A stretch of 64,000 nt of DNA, from positions 642,495 through 706,494 of the forward strand of contig JAHLMK010000023.1 of NCBI GenBank assembly GCA_019915135.1, given 5' to 3'. Below, in pieces: positions 1 to 10,414 of this stretch; positions within the stretch are counted from its first letter, which is position 1, and each line of letters starts with the position of its first letter. The notes beneath the pieces are model-generated. The model was not told the DNA's origin, ran no database searches, and saw nothing but the letters and a program-made list of their open reading frames with translations. A program made the translations under genes and the position numbers. The DNA is from Strobilurus pachycystidiatus. Taxonomy: Eukaryota; Basidiomycota; Agaricomycetes; Agaricales; Physalacriaceae.

Positions 1-133
1 CGCCGAGCCTAATCAATGTTGAACGTCAGACGGAAAGATACTGGTGCCAGAACAATGTATAATACAGACCATTCTCAAGAAATACAACAGCTTGGAAACC
101 GAAAAGTAATCGTACAGTGACCGTGGGTGGTAC

Positions 134-798
134 CTAATTCTCCCATACAAACATCTGGGAGACATTAGTAAATCGTCAAGATTGAGCGGTGAGCGCACTC
201 ACCTCAATCATCCCCGTCGGATCCGCCCACAGCGCCGCGGGCCTCGACGCCGGTGCTAACCCCCTCACAGACTGCCTCTGCCTCTGCTGCTGCCTCTTCG
301 TGTATACGAAGCATACGGCCTCGTCGACACCAAACCCGCCCCACTCCACACAGCCGACCGACCATCCCACCGCGTCATAAAGGCGGATGGTAAGATGCGG
401 GATGGGAAGCGCTGTCCCATGGACGTGAAGAGCTGTCGGCCTTCCACGTCCCCCTCAACTCAGCTTCGAGACCTCGTGAGATGGAGGAGTACTCACATAA
501 TTACCCACATATGCGCCCGTCCCCCGAATACATGGCCGCAGCGCCTCCTTGCGTCGCGCAGCGCGGCGTAGCCCAGCCAGATGCTGGACGTCTCGAATTC
601 CTGGCGCATCAAGCCCAGAATGCGGGCGGTCGAGTTAGGGTGCCCCGCCGGGCGCAGCAAAGCCAAGGGCGCGATGGGCTGTGGCGTCGGTGCCGGATGA
701 ATGACGCCGTGAGGCTGGATGTCGATGTGCTGGAAGGCGGGAAGTGGCCTGAGGAGTCCACCGGGAGGCGCTGGTACTGTGGCGACTATGCTCTGCAT
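134..798 (-). CDS. P1 copy A, unknown 186-residue protein
   Basis: I do not recognise this family. Coding status rests on comparison of four copies. Exon 1 (798 down to about 497, 302 nt) starts MQSIVATVPAPPGGLL. Exon 2 holds the conserved motifs GWSVG and VEWGGF followed by DEAV. Exon 3 is a seven-codon tail ending at 134 (MFVWEN). All introns have GTGAGT donors and keep phase. The same three-exon plan and frame recur in the divergent copy at 50424, which rules out the longer antisense frames. There is no signal peptide or TM segment; the N-terminal half is Pro/Ala-rich and exon 2 ends in a basic Arg/Gln run. A P2 gene ends 146 bp upstream on the same strand. Confidence 0.72.
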
Positions 799-943
799 GG
801 TTGGTTGTTGAAGAGAGCAGAAGGTGCTCAGAGCGTCGGGATTGGGTTTAAGTGTGGCCGGATTTGGCCTCCTTCGGGTACCGGCCCGGACTTCCGATCC
901 CGACTAAAGCTCGTCTAGAGGGCGCAGTGGACGCGATGAGGGC

Positions 944-1422
944 TCAATACAGAAGGATGACGCGCCCGACCTGTCTACCATTGCCAGACACACGTTGTTT
1001 TAGTGCTGCGAAGTATGGGCGACGTTGAATTGTCTCGGCCTTGTGTGGCGTGAACTTATACAAGCTGACGACTCGACAGCTCGAATTCATCTACGTCAAA
1101 GCGTCCCAACGGCGATAGTCGTCGCCTAGGGCTCGGGGATTCGTCCATCGTCGCCTATAGAACATTAAATCCGCACTGGTATGTGTGGCGTAGAATTTAT
1201 GTCTTACCAGCAATGTGTATGCGCATACGATCTAGATTGTTTAACGCGCTGCTTGGTCACCCAAAGGCTAAGCCTGGAACCCACGACAAGGGGGCGCGCG
1301 GATGCATAGGCACCCAATTCCAGGGAGTCATGGATGATGGAGCGGGCAACCGTGGGGTCTTGAATACAAGTGTCCTGTGAAAAAGTCGTGAGCTGACAGC
1401 TACAATGAAGATGTACTGGCAA
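944..1422 (-). CDS. P2 copy A, unknown protein, start unclear
   Basis: This is the second P2 copy on the left arm. It keeps the family motif ARPLVVG, then SLWVTKQRV, a GTAAGA...TAG intron after the HCW codons, and a second exon that begins RRWTNPRALGDDYRRWD. The C-terminus is the left-arm type, ending GRVILLY at 944. Compared with copy B one base is missing at the ATG, so the usual start is lost. The frame is open to 1422 but contains no ATG. It may use an unseen upstream exon or be decaying. P1 copy A begins 146 bp downstream on the same strand, as in every other P2-P1 pair. Confidence 0.5.
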
Positions 1423-1678
1423 AACTACGATTGCAGAGTTCTATCTGAACTGAATATGTAAGTCAAATGATGGTAGAGCGTTCAAACTACATACCTTGAA
1501 TTTGTTACAAGTCCGGGTGTGCTTGGAAGATGTCGTTATGCTGAAGATCTGACCACCGAGCCTAATTGATGTTCAACCTAAGACGGAATACTGCTGCTGA
1601 AACAATGTATACAGACCATTCTCAAGAAATACAACCGCCCGAAACCCAAAAGTAATCATACAGTGACCGTGGTGGTAC

Positions 1679-2337
1679 CTAATTCGCCCATACGAACATC
1701 TGAGAGACATCAGTATATCGTCAAGATCGAACCCGAGTGGACTCACCTCAATCATCCCCGTTGGATCCGCCCACAGCGCCGCCGGCCTCGACGCCGGTGC
1801 TAACCCCCTCACAGACTGCCTCTGCCGGTGCCGCTGTCTCTTCGTGTAGACGAAGCATACGGCCTCGTCGACACCAAACCCGCCCCACTCTACACAGCCG
1901 ACCGACCATCCCGCCGCGTCATAAAGGCGGATGGTAAGATGCGCGATGGGAAGCGCAGTCCCATGGACGTGAAGAGCTGTCGGCCTTCCACGTCCCCCTC
2001 AGCTTCGAGACCTCGTGAGATGGAGGAGTACTCACATAATTACCCACATATGCGCCCGTCCCCCGAATACATGGCCGCAGCGCCTCCTTGCGTCGCGCAG
2101 CGCGGCGTAGCCCAGCCAGATGCCGGACGTCTCGAATTCCTGGCGCATCAAGCCCAGAATGCGGGCGGTCGAGTTAGGGTGCCCCGCCGGGCGCAGCAAA
2201 GCCAAGGGCGCGATGGACTGTGGCGTCGGTGCCGGATGAATGACGCCGTGAGGCTGGATGTCGATGTGCTGGAAGGCGGGAAGTGGCCTGAGGAGTCCAC
2301 CGGGAGGCGCTGGTACTGTGGCGACTATGCTCTGCAT
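1679..2337 (-). CDS. P1 copy B, unknown 186-residue protein
   Basis: This is the mirror of P1 copy C (48882-49543) in the other arm and a close relative of copy A. The ATG is at 2337; exon 1 is 302 nt and ends inside an ATG codon split by a GTGAGT intron. Exon 2 reads PTALHVHG and then a YDAAGWSVG block. Exon 3 is MFVWAN and stop at 1679. A long plus-strand frame (1828-2457) lies opposite but does not keep its coding sense in the diverged copy D. The function is unknown, and no catalytic motif is visible. Confidence 0.75.
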
Positions 2338-2482
2338 GGTTGGTTGTTGAAGAGAGCAGAAGGTGCTCAGAGCGTCGGGATTGGGTTTAAGTATGGCCGG
2401 ATTTGGCCTCCTTCGGGTACCGGCCCGGACTTCCGATCCCGACTAAAGCTCGTCTAGAGGGCGCAGTGGACGCGATGAGGGC

Positions 2483-2847
2483 TCAATACAGAAGGATGAC
2501 GCGCCCGACCTGTCTACCATTGCCAGACACACGTTGTTTTAGTGCTGCGAAGTATGGGCGACGTTGAATTGTCTCGGCCTTGTGTGGCGTGAACTTATAC
2601 AAGCTGACGACTCGACAGCTCGAATTCATCTACGTCAAAGCGTCCCAACGGCGATAGTCGTCGCCTAGGGCTCGGGGATTCGTCCATCGTCGCCTATAGA
2701 ACATTAGATCCGAACTAGTATGTGTGGCGTAGAATTTATGTCTCACCAGCAATGTGTAAGCGCATACGATCTAGATTGTTTAACGCGCTGCTTGGTCACC
2801 CAAAGGCTAGGCCCGGAACCCACGACAAGGGGGCGCGTGGATGCCAT
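2483..2847 (-). CDS. P2 copy B, unknown protein of about 103 residues
   Basis: The start ATG at 2847 opens MASTRPLVVG. Exon 1 ends after 33 codons plus two bases at a canonical GTGAGA donor, the intron ends TTCTATAG, and exon 2 runs to the TGA at 2483. The first 75 or so residues match the right-arm copy almost exactly. The last 30 differ (about 75 percent nucleotide identity by eye) but keep the pattern KAETIQR, AA, QRVS, GRVIL. That residue-level conservation inside a diverged tract supports a coding gene. It precedes P1 copy B by 146 bp on the same strand. The family is not recognised. Confidence 0.6.
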
Positions 2848-3033
2848 TTTGATGACACCCAATTCCAAGAAGAGATTGTTGCAATCGTTTGTAGGTTTGA
2901 TTGTTAGCAAAGATATTATTACTCGTCATTCTTAATCAGAATCTGCTTTTTGGAGTCACGCCTCTCAGATTTTATCACCTAGTAACCTACTGTGCAACTC
3001 TGTTTGTATGTACGCATATTTGGTTCTCCATCG

Positions 3034-3724
3034 CTAGGCCAAGTCTGACAAGGGCGACATGCTCCCGCACAGATAAGCAGCACGCGCTGCGTCTCCAGCC
3101 TCCTCATATGAGCCCACATCTACTTGCTGATTCTCACCCTCTCCAACCGTCAGATCCGTCAAAGGAGACATACTTCCGCACACATGATTGCCGGGTGAGC
3201 CTTCCTCAGAGCAGCCCTGATCTTTATCGAGCCCGTCCCCTTGTCCCGCCGGCGCCGCGGCTTTCCCAGCAGCCAGTCGTTCTTGCGAAAGTCTCGTACG
3301 TTCTTTTTGTTCGTCTCGATATCCATGAGTTGGTTGCTGGGTGGGTGATAACTGAGATCTGAACTCACCGACATGCTTGCTTTTGGCGCGAACGGTTCCA
3401 ACCGAAGACAACTTATGCCGCGTCACTCCGACGTCCTGTTCGACCCGATCCCACCATTCATCAATCATCCATCCCGTCCCTCCTGATTCGAGGGATTCTT
3501 TTGGCTCCCATCTGTCGTACACATGAGAGTCACAGTCAACCAAGTATGGTTCAGTCGGCACGTACGTGTTCTCTCGCACGCTGTACTGCCACCACTTGAT
3601 GCGATACAGGATCTCGTTGCTCCTCGCGTCCCAGCACGCCTTCAAGATTGCCTCTGCATTGCGCGTGAGTGTGTTGAGATTGCGAGCAATCAAAGCGCCT
3701 ACCGACGACATAAAAATGCGGCAT
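3034..3724 (-). CDS. Chromodomain protein, left-arm copy
   Basis: The ATG at 3724 starts MPHFYVVE. A 49-bp GTAGGC...GCAG intron (3702-3654) joins this to AILKACWDARSNEILYRIKW. The spliced protein therefore begins with a classic HP1-type chromodomain: FYVVE, then YRIKWWQYS, then RENTYVP. Tyr5, Trp28 and Tyr31 fall where HP1-type domains place the methyl-lysine aromatic cage. Known chromodomains bind methylated histone H3; binding here is inferred. After the domain come a WEPKESL stretch, a Trp-rich segment (MIDEWWD) and a low-complexity tail with two copies of a CGSMSPL(T/S)DL motif. The total is about 213 residues if the frame is read to 3034. An intron at the GTGAGT after SKHV is possible and would change the tail. 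A 244-codon unspliced frame starting at 3768 is the alternative. Confidence 0.75.
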
Positions 3725-3974
3725 GGTGGTGGTTGATGATGAAAAGATGCTCGTTCTTCCGCTTCCATCAGTGCTGATCGCCGCCACCATTGCGATCCAG
3801 ACGGCCCATATGTATTACTCTGCTTGTGTTATTTGATTTTCCTCTTAAGTCATTTCCATCGCGCTGTGCTTCTTGTCTTGTTAGCTGTAGAATCATGAGT
3901 TTTCTATTCTATGAGCAGAGTTGACAGCCCACGTTGAGACAGCAAGCGGTGTTCCATCCTTCCAAGACACCCGC

Positions 3975-4064
3975 TCACCAGAGTCCCGTTTTAACGCACT
4001 GCTTGGTCACCCGAAGGCTAAGCCCAAAACCCACGACAAGGGGGCGCGCGGACGCCATTTTCAT
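3975..4064 (-). pseudogene. P2 5'-exon fragment, left arm
   Basis: A third P2-like segment starts at an ATG at 4064 and reads MKIASARPLVVG, then VTKQ, with a GTGAGC donor at the same intron position as in the other P2 copies. The usual second exon (RRWTNPRALGDD) is absent downstream, so this looks like an orphan 5' exon. It sits between P4 and the chromodomain gene and is mirrored at 47155. Confidence 0.55.
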
Positions 4065-4315
4065 GGCACCCGATTTTGGGAACGGAACCTGCATGACGGA
4101 TGAGCTGCTGTACACGATCACCTAGGCGTCCCCGTCATCGAAGTTCGTATAGAGATGAGAAACGGACGTGCCTTCCTCCGGCCAGCAACCCCTCTCTGCG
4201 AGTATGCAGCCTTGCCCTTCATGCTTGCGAAGACCCATATGACGAAGTCGTACATGATCATGACAATTTCACGAGAGATGCTGGGCAGCCATCGAATTCG
4301 AGTGAGCGACAAATG

Positions 4316-4875
4316 TCAAACCTTCAATTGAATGTGGCCGAAGCTTTTACGCGAGGAGAGATCATCACAGGGAATATTGAACGATTTTTTGTTCCGCCTC
4401 CGTGAGAGAAAGTGTGGTCCTCCGTTGGTGCATTCATCATGATTTGATGCGCTCGTAAGTACCTGGAGCACAAGAAGAGAGGAAAAGACCCGTACAGAGC
4501 ACCGACATGTCTTTCTTCTTGGGAAGAATGCTTGAGTCCTCTTCAGATAGTCTCGTAAATTCAGCTGTCCTGCGCGTGGTCCAAGCATCAGGTATGATAC
4601 GTCGATGAACAGCGCGTAACTTTGTGCAAAAGTGCCCACTTCACCGATGCATGCATGGTGGGTGCGGACAAGATGGGAAAAGCTTTGCAGTTGTTTGGTG
4701 CCCGCCTTAGAGCACCCCTCGATCAACTCACTGATGCACCGGGACCAAGCTTGCCGGTACACTAGTGAGTTGATGCCGGCTTCCTCAAGTGAAGGCACCC
4801 GACGCTGACTAATCTTTCCCATTTTGCTTCTAACCACCGCGACCAATCTGGTCCTGGTGGGCCTGGCGCGCCCAT
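4316..4875 (-). CDS. P4, left-arm copy, unknown protein
   Basis: The ATG at 4875 opens MGAPGPPGPDWSRWLEAKWE. A GTGCCT...GCATCAG intron of 68 bp would join it in frame to ELIEGCSKAGTKQLQSFSH, and the frame then runs to 4316. A second reading keeps the intervening codons in the other frame (VYRQAWSRCISELIEG). Four copies of this 5' region exist in the window (here, about 13.8, 28.5-28.8 and 46.3 kb); only the two arm copies lack early breaks. No domain is recognised. P4 is divergent from an SPT5-like first exon at 5021, the same arrangement as at 13.6-13.8 kb, so gene pair and promoter were copied together. Confidence 0.5.
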
Positions 4876-5020
4876 GTCGACGGTAAGTTATCAGTATAGA
4901 CTCTACATAGCACCATAATGATAATCTCCAGATATGATTGAATATCGTCCGCTACATATATATATCCATAAATTGTGTGACAACTCGAAGAAAAAAAACA
5001 GTCAATCCGGCCAATGCTTT

Positions 5021-5117
5021 ATGCCCGCCGGTGTCGGTCGCTTCCTGCCGCTAGTGGCTCGGGATGGAGAGGAGGGTGAGGAGGAGATTATCGACGGTGA
5101 GGACGGATCCCACGAGG
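5021..5117 (+). pseudogene. SPT5-like first-exon fragment
   Basis: The 97-nt exon starting MPAGVGRFLPLVARDGEE and ending in an acidic run plus a GTGCGT donor is a paralogue of exon 1 of the SPT5-like gene at 13644 (MPAGVSRFLALEAREEEE). The match continues about 30 bp into the intron (TTGTGTGGCGC in both). No later SPT5 exon follows, so this is a truncated duplicate. It is head-to-head with P4, as in the complete locus. Confidence 0.7.
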
Positions 5118-5149
5118 GTGCGTATTTCATTGTGTGGCGCGCACCGTAT

Positions 5150-5556
5150 GCCGCGGGGGTCTGTCCAACAGCTTAGATGATAATCATGTTTCTTTCAACA
5201 TACATCGCATCTGATCTGAAGGCCCTCGCTATCCTATATCGTGATTGAATTGCAAGCGTCGACTGCAAGTATCAAAAGTGGCTATCCTATACGGGTGCAG
5301 CTCCCAAAGTATTCGGAAGTCCTGACGCTGATACTGGAAATTCAATTCCGGCCGATGGCTGAGCGCTGAACAGAGACGCGAAACTGGCTTAAACAAAATA
5401 AAGGTATACAGGTATTCCGCAAGATATAAACAAAATCTAGGGCTACAGGGACAGAAGAAATATGATTGGAGGCAGACGTTTAGTGCTCAAGCTGCCGCAC
5501 GGCGGCGCGCGAAATAAGCCGACGGCCCGCGAGCGGTTGGTTCTGCTAAGTCCGGT
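5150..5556. other. Intergenic, nothing recognised
   Basis: Stretch between the end of the inverted-repeat homology and F-box gene 1. No conserved frame, repeat or RNA gene was seen. Confidence 0.5.
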
Positions 5557-6674
5557 TCAGGAATAGGCCAGAAGCGAAGAAGAGAATAAAAGCCTACATA
5601 GCACCTCCATAGTCACTTCTATCTCCGGATACTTGTGCGCCTTCCGTTTAATAAACTCTATCATTTCCGCTGAAATTTTAGCCCAGCCTGTCGCGGATCG
5701 TAAATCATGAGACGAGTGCGAACGCCGAGGGAGAGCGCCAGAAGTACCTCGAGTCGTCAATCTGGTACCGCTCTTGACCAATCGATGATTCCTGAAGACC
5801 CAATCTGGAATACGAGCCAGCTTGTCTTCCAGGCCCAGGTCGCACAGTCTCTGTTGTATGCTGGCACATTGTTTAGAGGACTGTCAACAATGTAAAGAAG
5901 ACACTGACAAGGTGAAGCGGGCCGCGGCATTTCGCTGCCTTTGGATGACATTTTGCCTCCGCCGAGCAAGTCTTGTTGCATTTTCCGCTTTGCTGCGAGC
6001 GCCCCACCAAGACTGGTACCAAGTCGAGCTGGCGATAGTGGCCGTGTGCTCTGCTGCGTCCATCGCGCCGAGCGCGGTGGATGGGGTAAGATTATTCCAT
6101 CTTCAAAGCTGTTCATCAGTTGCAAACGATCAACAGGATCTTGAACTTACTTTTCGTAGCGCTCTTCACAGTTCTTGCAAAAGTGAGTCTTATAGAAGAC
6201 CTGAGCACGAGCCGTCTTCCTTTGACACCGCTAGAGCAACATGGTGAATCAGCCGTAGAATCTTTGAAGCTCTTCAACAGCCCACGTACTTTGCAGGTCG
6301 GTGAGAATAGCATAATTGCGTAGTCCTTGTGACTCATGCTGGGTATGGGAGAAGGAAGGCCGTCGGTGTTGACGATGGCCTGCTTCCAGGTCTGTCCCGA
6401 TGGACTCAAGTCAATGGCGCCGCTGAAAAACGGGGAGGCGTGCCAAAGGGACACCAAGTTCGGCGCGTCGAGATACTTGATCAACTGCAGAATGTTGGTA
6501 CGACCCATCCTATGGCCATGACAATCAACGCACTTCGAGGATGATGTCAAGCGACAGATGATCGGGGAAACGAGCCGGTCGAGTGGTGGTGCGTGACGCT
6601 GCGGGGCGCTGTTTGGAGCGCGACGAACGTGGTTTCTTTGGGTCGAAGTCGTCGAGATCAAAAGAGTGGGCCAT
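5557..6674 (-). CDS. F-box protein 1
   Basis: The start at 6674 (MAHSFDLDDFDPKKPRSS) leads through a basic linker to the F-box: FPDHLSLDIILE, a 49-bp GTGCGT...CTGCAG intron, then LIKYLDAPNLVSLWHASPFF. It continues TWKQAIV, GLPSPIPSMSHKDYAIMLF and a Cys pair region (TCKRCQRK, FCKNCEERYEK) typical of mushroom F-box proteins. The C-terminal part has RLCDLGLEDKL, RNHRLVKSGTRLTTR and, after another intron, GWAKISAEMIEFIKRK, also a family hallmark. F-box proteins recruit substrates to SCF ubiquitin ligases; the substrate is unknown. One exon between the zinc-like block and the leucine-rich part (about 5.9-6.1 kb) is not fully resolved, but no disabling change was seen. Confidence 0.78.
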
Positions 6675-6699
6675 AGAGTCAAGAGCAAAGGACCGCACT

Positions 6700-7250
6700 T
6701 CGAGCACGTACCACCAACAGCTATTTAATCCAAACTTCTGCAAAGGCTGCATTGTTTGTGAACTCCTTTGAAACAAATGTGCCGTGCCACCACAAAGGGA
6801 TGCAGCCACTGATCCCCAGCGCACGGGGAGAATCACACGGTCTGGGGTGAGCATGATCATGAGCGCACCGTGCGCCGTGCGGTTCTAGATGAGAAAGCTT
6901 GCGGCGTACCCATCAATGGGCGGCTGACCCAGGGGCACGTCAGAGTCGGCCAGCGAATGCAAAAATTGGGCGGAGGTTTTGATTGGCCGTATCTGCATGT
7001 GTTATTCGAGTCAGGATTCCCAAGTCGACGGATATGGCGCAGGTTTCGCGCAGGGGGGTTGTATGAGAGAAACCTGCAAGCAAATCTCATCATAATATAT
7101 CTACAACATGTCAGGCACCAAGTAAGATAGACATTGTATAGTGGGCAAGGCCTGGGACGTAAAATCAATGCACTCATATGAATCTCTCGATTCCGCTATC
7201 TTTCAGCGCGATTCCACCAAGCAGTATAACAAGCCTGGTGGGAATGATTG
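6700..7250. other. Intergenic, nothing recognised
   Basis: Weak open frames exist on both strands (6857-7177 minus, 6870-7130 plus) without splice support or family resemblance. This is probably the 5' flank of F-box gene 1 and the 3' flank of the WD40-like gene. Confidence 0.4.
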
Positions 7251-7264
7251 AGATCAATCGAAAA

Positions 7265-8728
7265 CTAGATGGATGGCCCACTGTACCCAATTATGATGAA
7301 CCAATGCGCAAGTGCAATGCTTTTGCGACCTTGAAGCGCTATTTGCGGAGCTGCAGCCGACTCCCAAATCTTACCCTCGGATCCATACACAGTCAGGAAT
7401 GAGGCTCTTCCATTGACCGCATTGTGGTCATCCTGTGGGATTGAGCTGGGATGTCGACCTGTGAGCCTGGGGAGCGAACTCACTGGCGTGATCTTCAAAA
7501 GCAGATTGGGAGCGATGGCATCGCTCTTGTGGACCATCTCCTGGATGATGAGGTCGTCGGCCTTGATATCCCAGAGCAGTAGGCGGCAATCGTAGTGGCT
7601 GCTGATAAGGACCAGTGTGTCGTTCTGCACAAAGGCGACGCTTCCGACAGGATCGCCAGCAAAAGAGACCGGGATTGTAATGCGAGTCTGTACATTGGCC
7701 AATAGGTGATGGCAGGTATAAACATAGCCACCCCGTTCGAGAGCAGCCGAGATGTATCTTTGGCCGTCAGAAGACATACACATACTACATGAAAAAGTTC
7801 AGGCGGAATCGCAAGGTTACGAGAGAAACTTACATCTGACCGGTGCGCCCGGCTTCCAAGACATTCTTCGGCTTGGTACCCCCTCCGAAGTCCCAATCTC
7901 TGGAGAACATGTCAAAACCTAGATACAAGCAACTATGATCGACTGACATGATGCCGTCCTCATAGACCGTACGAAACGCGTACGTGTTGCTGTTCGACCA
8001 GCGTAGGGCAAGCGGGGACGCAGAGATGGGCATCTTGACGTCGCAGATGTACTCCCACCGCGGAGCTTGAGACCTTCCCAAACGAGATATCCAAGGGTGA
8101 CTGGCGTCTTGCCTCCTCCATTTCTGAATGGTTCCCGCCGTCGCTAACAAGAGTATATCTCCCTTGGGAGCAACGAGAAGTCCGTCCACCGCTCGATCAG
8201 CGGATGCCCGTAGACCAACGGAATGTCCATAAACCTAACGGATTTGAGTCAGTTCATGGTCATACTATGTGTCCCGCCACGCGCCTTGGATTTGGAAAAG
8301 CTCATCACGGTGGTGACAAAACTGCCGTCCTCATAACCAGTTATGAGGATATCATTAGAATACCACGCGATTGCCGACGCGCAGGATTTCGGACTATCCT
8401 GTACATAGACTAAGTCGCAACGAGTACCGGATATCGCATGTACTGATACACGAGGCCCTTTGATCACGGCCAAAAATCTCGATGTCGGTGAGAAAGCTCC
8501 AGTAGATATAGGATCCGATCCAAAGAGAGTCTTCTCCGCAAAGTACCTAATTCTGCCTTGATGGTCGGCCATGATATATAGAGTTGGTCGCGGTTCGATG
8601 TCGAAAGGTAAGGAGTGGCGTTCCGGATGACCGATCCCAAGTAAGTCATCACACGTGTACAATTGGTCAATCGGCATCAATAACCTCAATGAAAGGACGC
8701 GATGCGGTCTTTCACGGCCACTCGCCAT
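7265..8728 (-). CDS. WD40-like beta-propeller protein
   Basis: Likely start MASGRERPHRV at 8728. The spliced reading gives blade-like strands: TLYIMADHQGRIRYF, AFSPTSRFLAVI, SAIAWYSNDILITGYEDGS, a GTATGA...TTAG intron, YGHSVGL, VAPKGDILLLATAGTIQKW, a GTAAGT intron at about 7.83 kb, MCMSSDGQRYISAALERGG, and LVLISSHYDCRLLLWDI. Repeated hydrophobic-Gly/Ser-Trp strands ending in LWD or KWR are the WD40 pattern, though degenerate. Such proteins are scaffolds; no partner can be named. The start lies only about 54 bp from the divergent gene at 8782, so the two probably share a promoter. The exact 3' end is uncertain. Confidence 0.65.
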
Positions 8729-8781
8729 CTCTTCTCTCAAACTTCCACACAAAGCCACTCATCATCCCACACCTTTTCACC

Positions 8782-9565
8782 ATGACTCCGCGCTACATGG
8801 TAGTTCGTTTGAGACTCCCCGCCCATCACAACGGCCGTGTCGCGATTCCCTACGAGGAGTCCGTCGATCTCGTCGCACGTGTCGCAATCCCTTTCGAAGA
8901 ATTCGCCGACCTCGTCAGACTCAATCAGCCACTGGGCGAGGTAAGCTGTTGGTTGTTTGTCGAAAAGGCGTCTTGTTCTGAATGGCCTTGAACAGGCTGC
9001 CATTTTCGCATATGCGGAGGAGGTACTGAACGACCCATACCATTTGATGTCTCGCGACCTTCCCGGGCACGAGAATGAGGAGGTCGTATTCGCCATGCGT
9101 GACCTGGCCACTATCCTCCCTGACGTCCACGACATCCACATCATATTCCCCCATGCCGAGGATGCCCAACAGTTGCAGACAGTCGCCACCGTTGCTACAG
9201 CCACGCGCCGTTACTTCTACTACGTGCGCCGTGTCCTCGGTGTTGTCTTCGGGCTCCTGGTGATTGTCTTGAGCTCCTCCTATTGGCCTTTCCAGGCACT
9301 TCTGGGCACCTCTCTCCCCCGCCAGGACGGTCCCAACGCCGCCTTTCAGATTGACGACCAGGACCGACTCGAGGTGATGGTCCGCGACGCCTTTCGGGAG
9401 GCCTTCGCGGACCGCCTCGAGGCGGTGCGCCGCGACTCCTTCCAAAATTTTCTGGCGCAGGCCGATGCTGACACTGACACCGTCATGATCTTGGGTGCTG
9501 TCTTGGTCTTCATCTATGTCTTTTGGGTCCACATCTTTCCACGCGTGCGGGTTGTTTTCCAGTAA
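8782..9565 (+). CDS. Two-TM membrane protein, unknown
   Basis: Exon 1 (8782-8940) and exon 2 (8996-9565), joined by a 55-bp GTAAGC...ACAG intron, give 242 residues. The N-terminal half is soluble with a duplicated motif (VAIPYEESVDLV, VAIPFEEFADLV). Two hydrophobic segments follow: VLGVVFGLLVIVLSSS (about residue 145) and VMILGAVLVFIYVFWV near the C-terminus. Between them is an amphipathic stretch rich in Asp, Arg and Phe. The tail after the second TM is eight residues. The family is not recognised. The gene is divergent from the WD40-like gene. Confidence 0.65.
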
Positions 9566-10414
9566 GTCTATCTGCAACATCATGACTACTGTATCAGTGA
9601 CCTCGTCTCGTAGGTGATGGTGTGTAATGACAGGCCCTTGTAACCTTCCTGTGTTCGATCCCCTAATGATACTTCTGTGACGTCTATATACAACGTTATA
9701 CACGACATTTAAACTCACTCTGCTTGCTCATGATATCCTCCTATATTTAACCCTTTTGATGCCGCGCTGGCGCCTCAAGACCGCGACAAAGAATCTGTCA
9801 GTGATTCCAACGCGCGCGGTATGACTGTTGGATGCTGTGAGCAAAGACGCAAACGCTACCTACTTTGTGCTTCATCGTTTGGTCACCCCCACATCACCTC
9901 ACATGTGGGCGGAGATCGTTCATGGCGTTGGCGCGAGGGGTTGTGGAAAGCTGTGACTGGGTTGTGTGTTGGTTCAAGCAAACAGTCATTACAGTCATTC
10001 AAACTGAAGTCCCTCACCTGGTTTATACTCGTTCAAAGCGACAATTGATCTGACGACCCCCATTGACGACCTAGTATGATCATCCAGATAATGGACTGCT
10101 TCCCCGCCGCGCGTGGTTGGCGTCCATCGCTCAATCTGAATAATATAACCGATCAGTTCAATTTGGACAATGGCAGTGTAGCCAGTGTCACCTATTACCC
10201 GCCGCCGCCCCGCCTGTCCTGGTCTTTGGCCGCAGATGCATTTCCATTTCCATAGGCCTTCAAACGTGTGCGGCTACCGTGGATAGACGTGAAATTGTGA
10301 TACCATACAAGTCACAATACAACATATATGTAACGTAAATAATGTGCAAGGTAAATGATGATGATCATACAGAAGGCCCGGTAGATATTTATTCTACGTT
10401 TACGCGGTCATAAA
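9566..10414. other. Intergenic between convergent genes
   Basis: 3' flank of the two-TM gene and of the SPT5-like gene, which are transcribed toward each other. Only short unsupported frames (9821-10053) are present. Confidence 0.5.

Larger units (their letters stand above)
748..5105. repeat. Left arm of a 4.36-kb inverted repeat
   Basis: The reverse complement of this segment matches 46114-50471, with mirror positions summing to about 51219 and almost no indels from 2.7 to 4.9 kb. The two 244-codon frames at 3034-3768 and 47451-48185 differ at two residues only. Identity falls near the inner end, and in one tract at about 2.44-2.60 kb. The arm holds P4, a P2 fragment, a chromodomain gene and two P2-P1 cassettes. 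The outer limit is where the P1 copies stop matching across arms (748 and 50471). Left of 748 the sequence continues as the 3' part of P1 copy A, a relative of copy B. Borders are good to about 20 bp. Confidence 0.93.

Noticed and set aside
481..918. Plus-strand frames of 145 and 209 codons (481-918, 1828-2457) opposite P1
   Set aside because: They are not kept in the diverged copy D, while the minus-strand P1 frame keeps exon lengths, splice sites and motifs.
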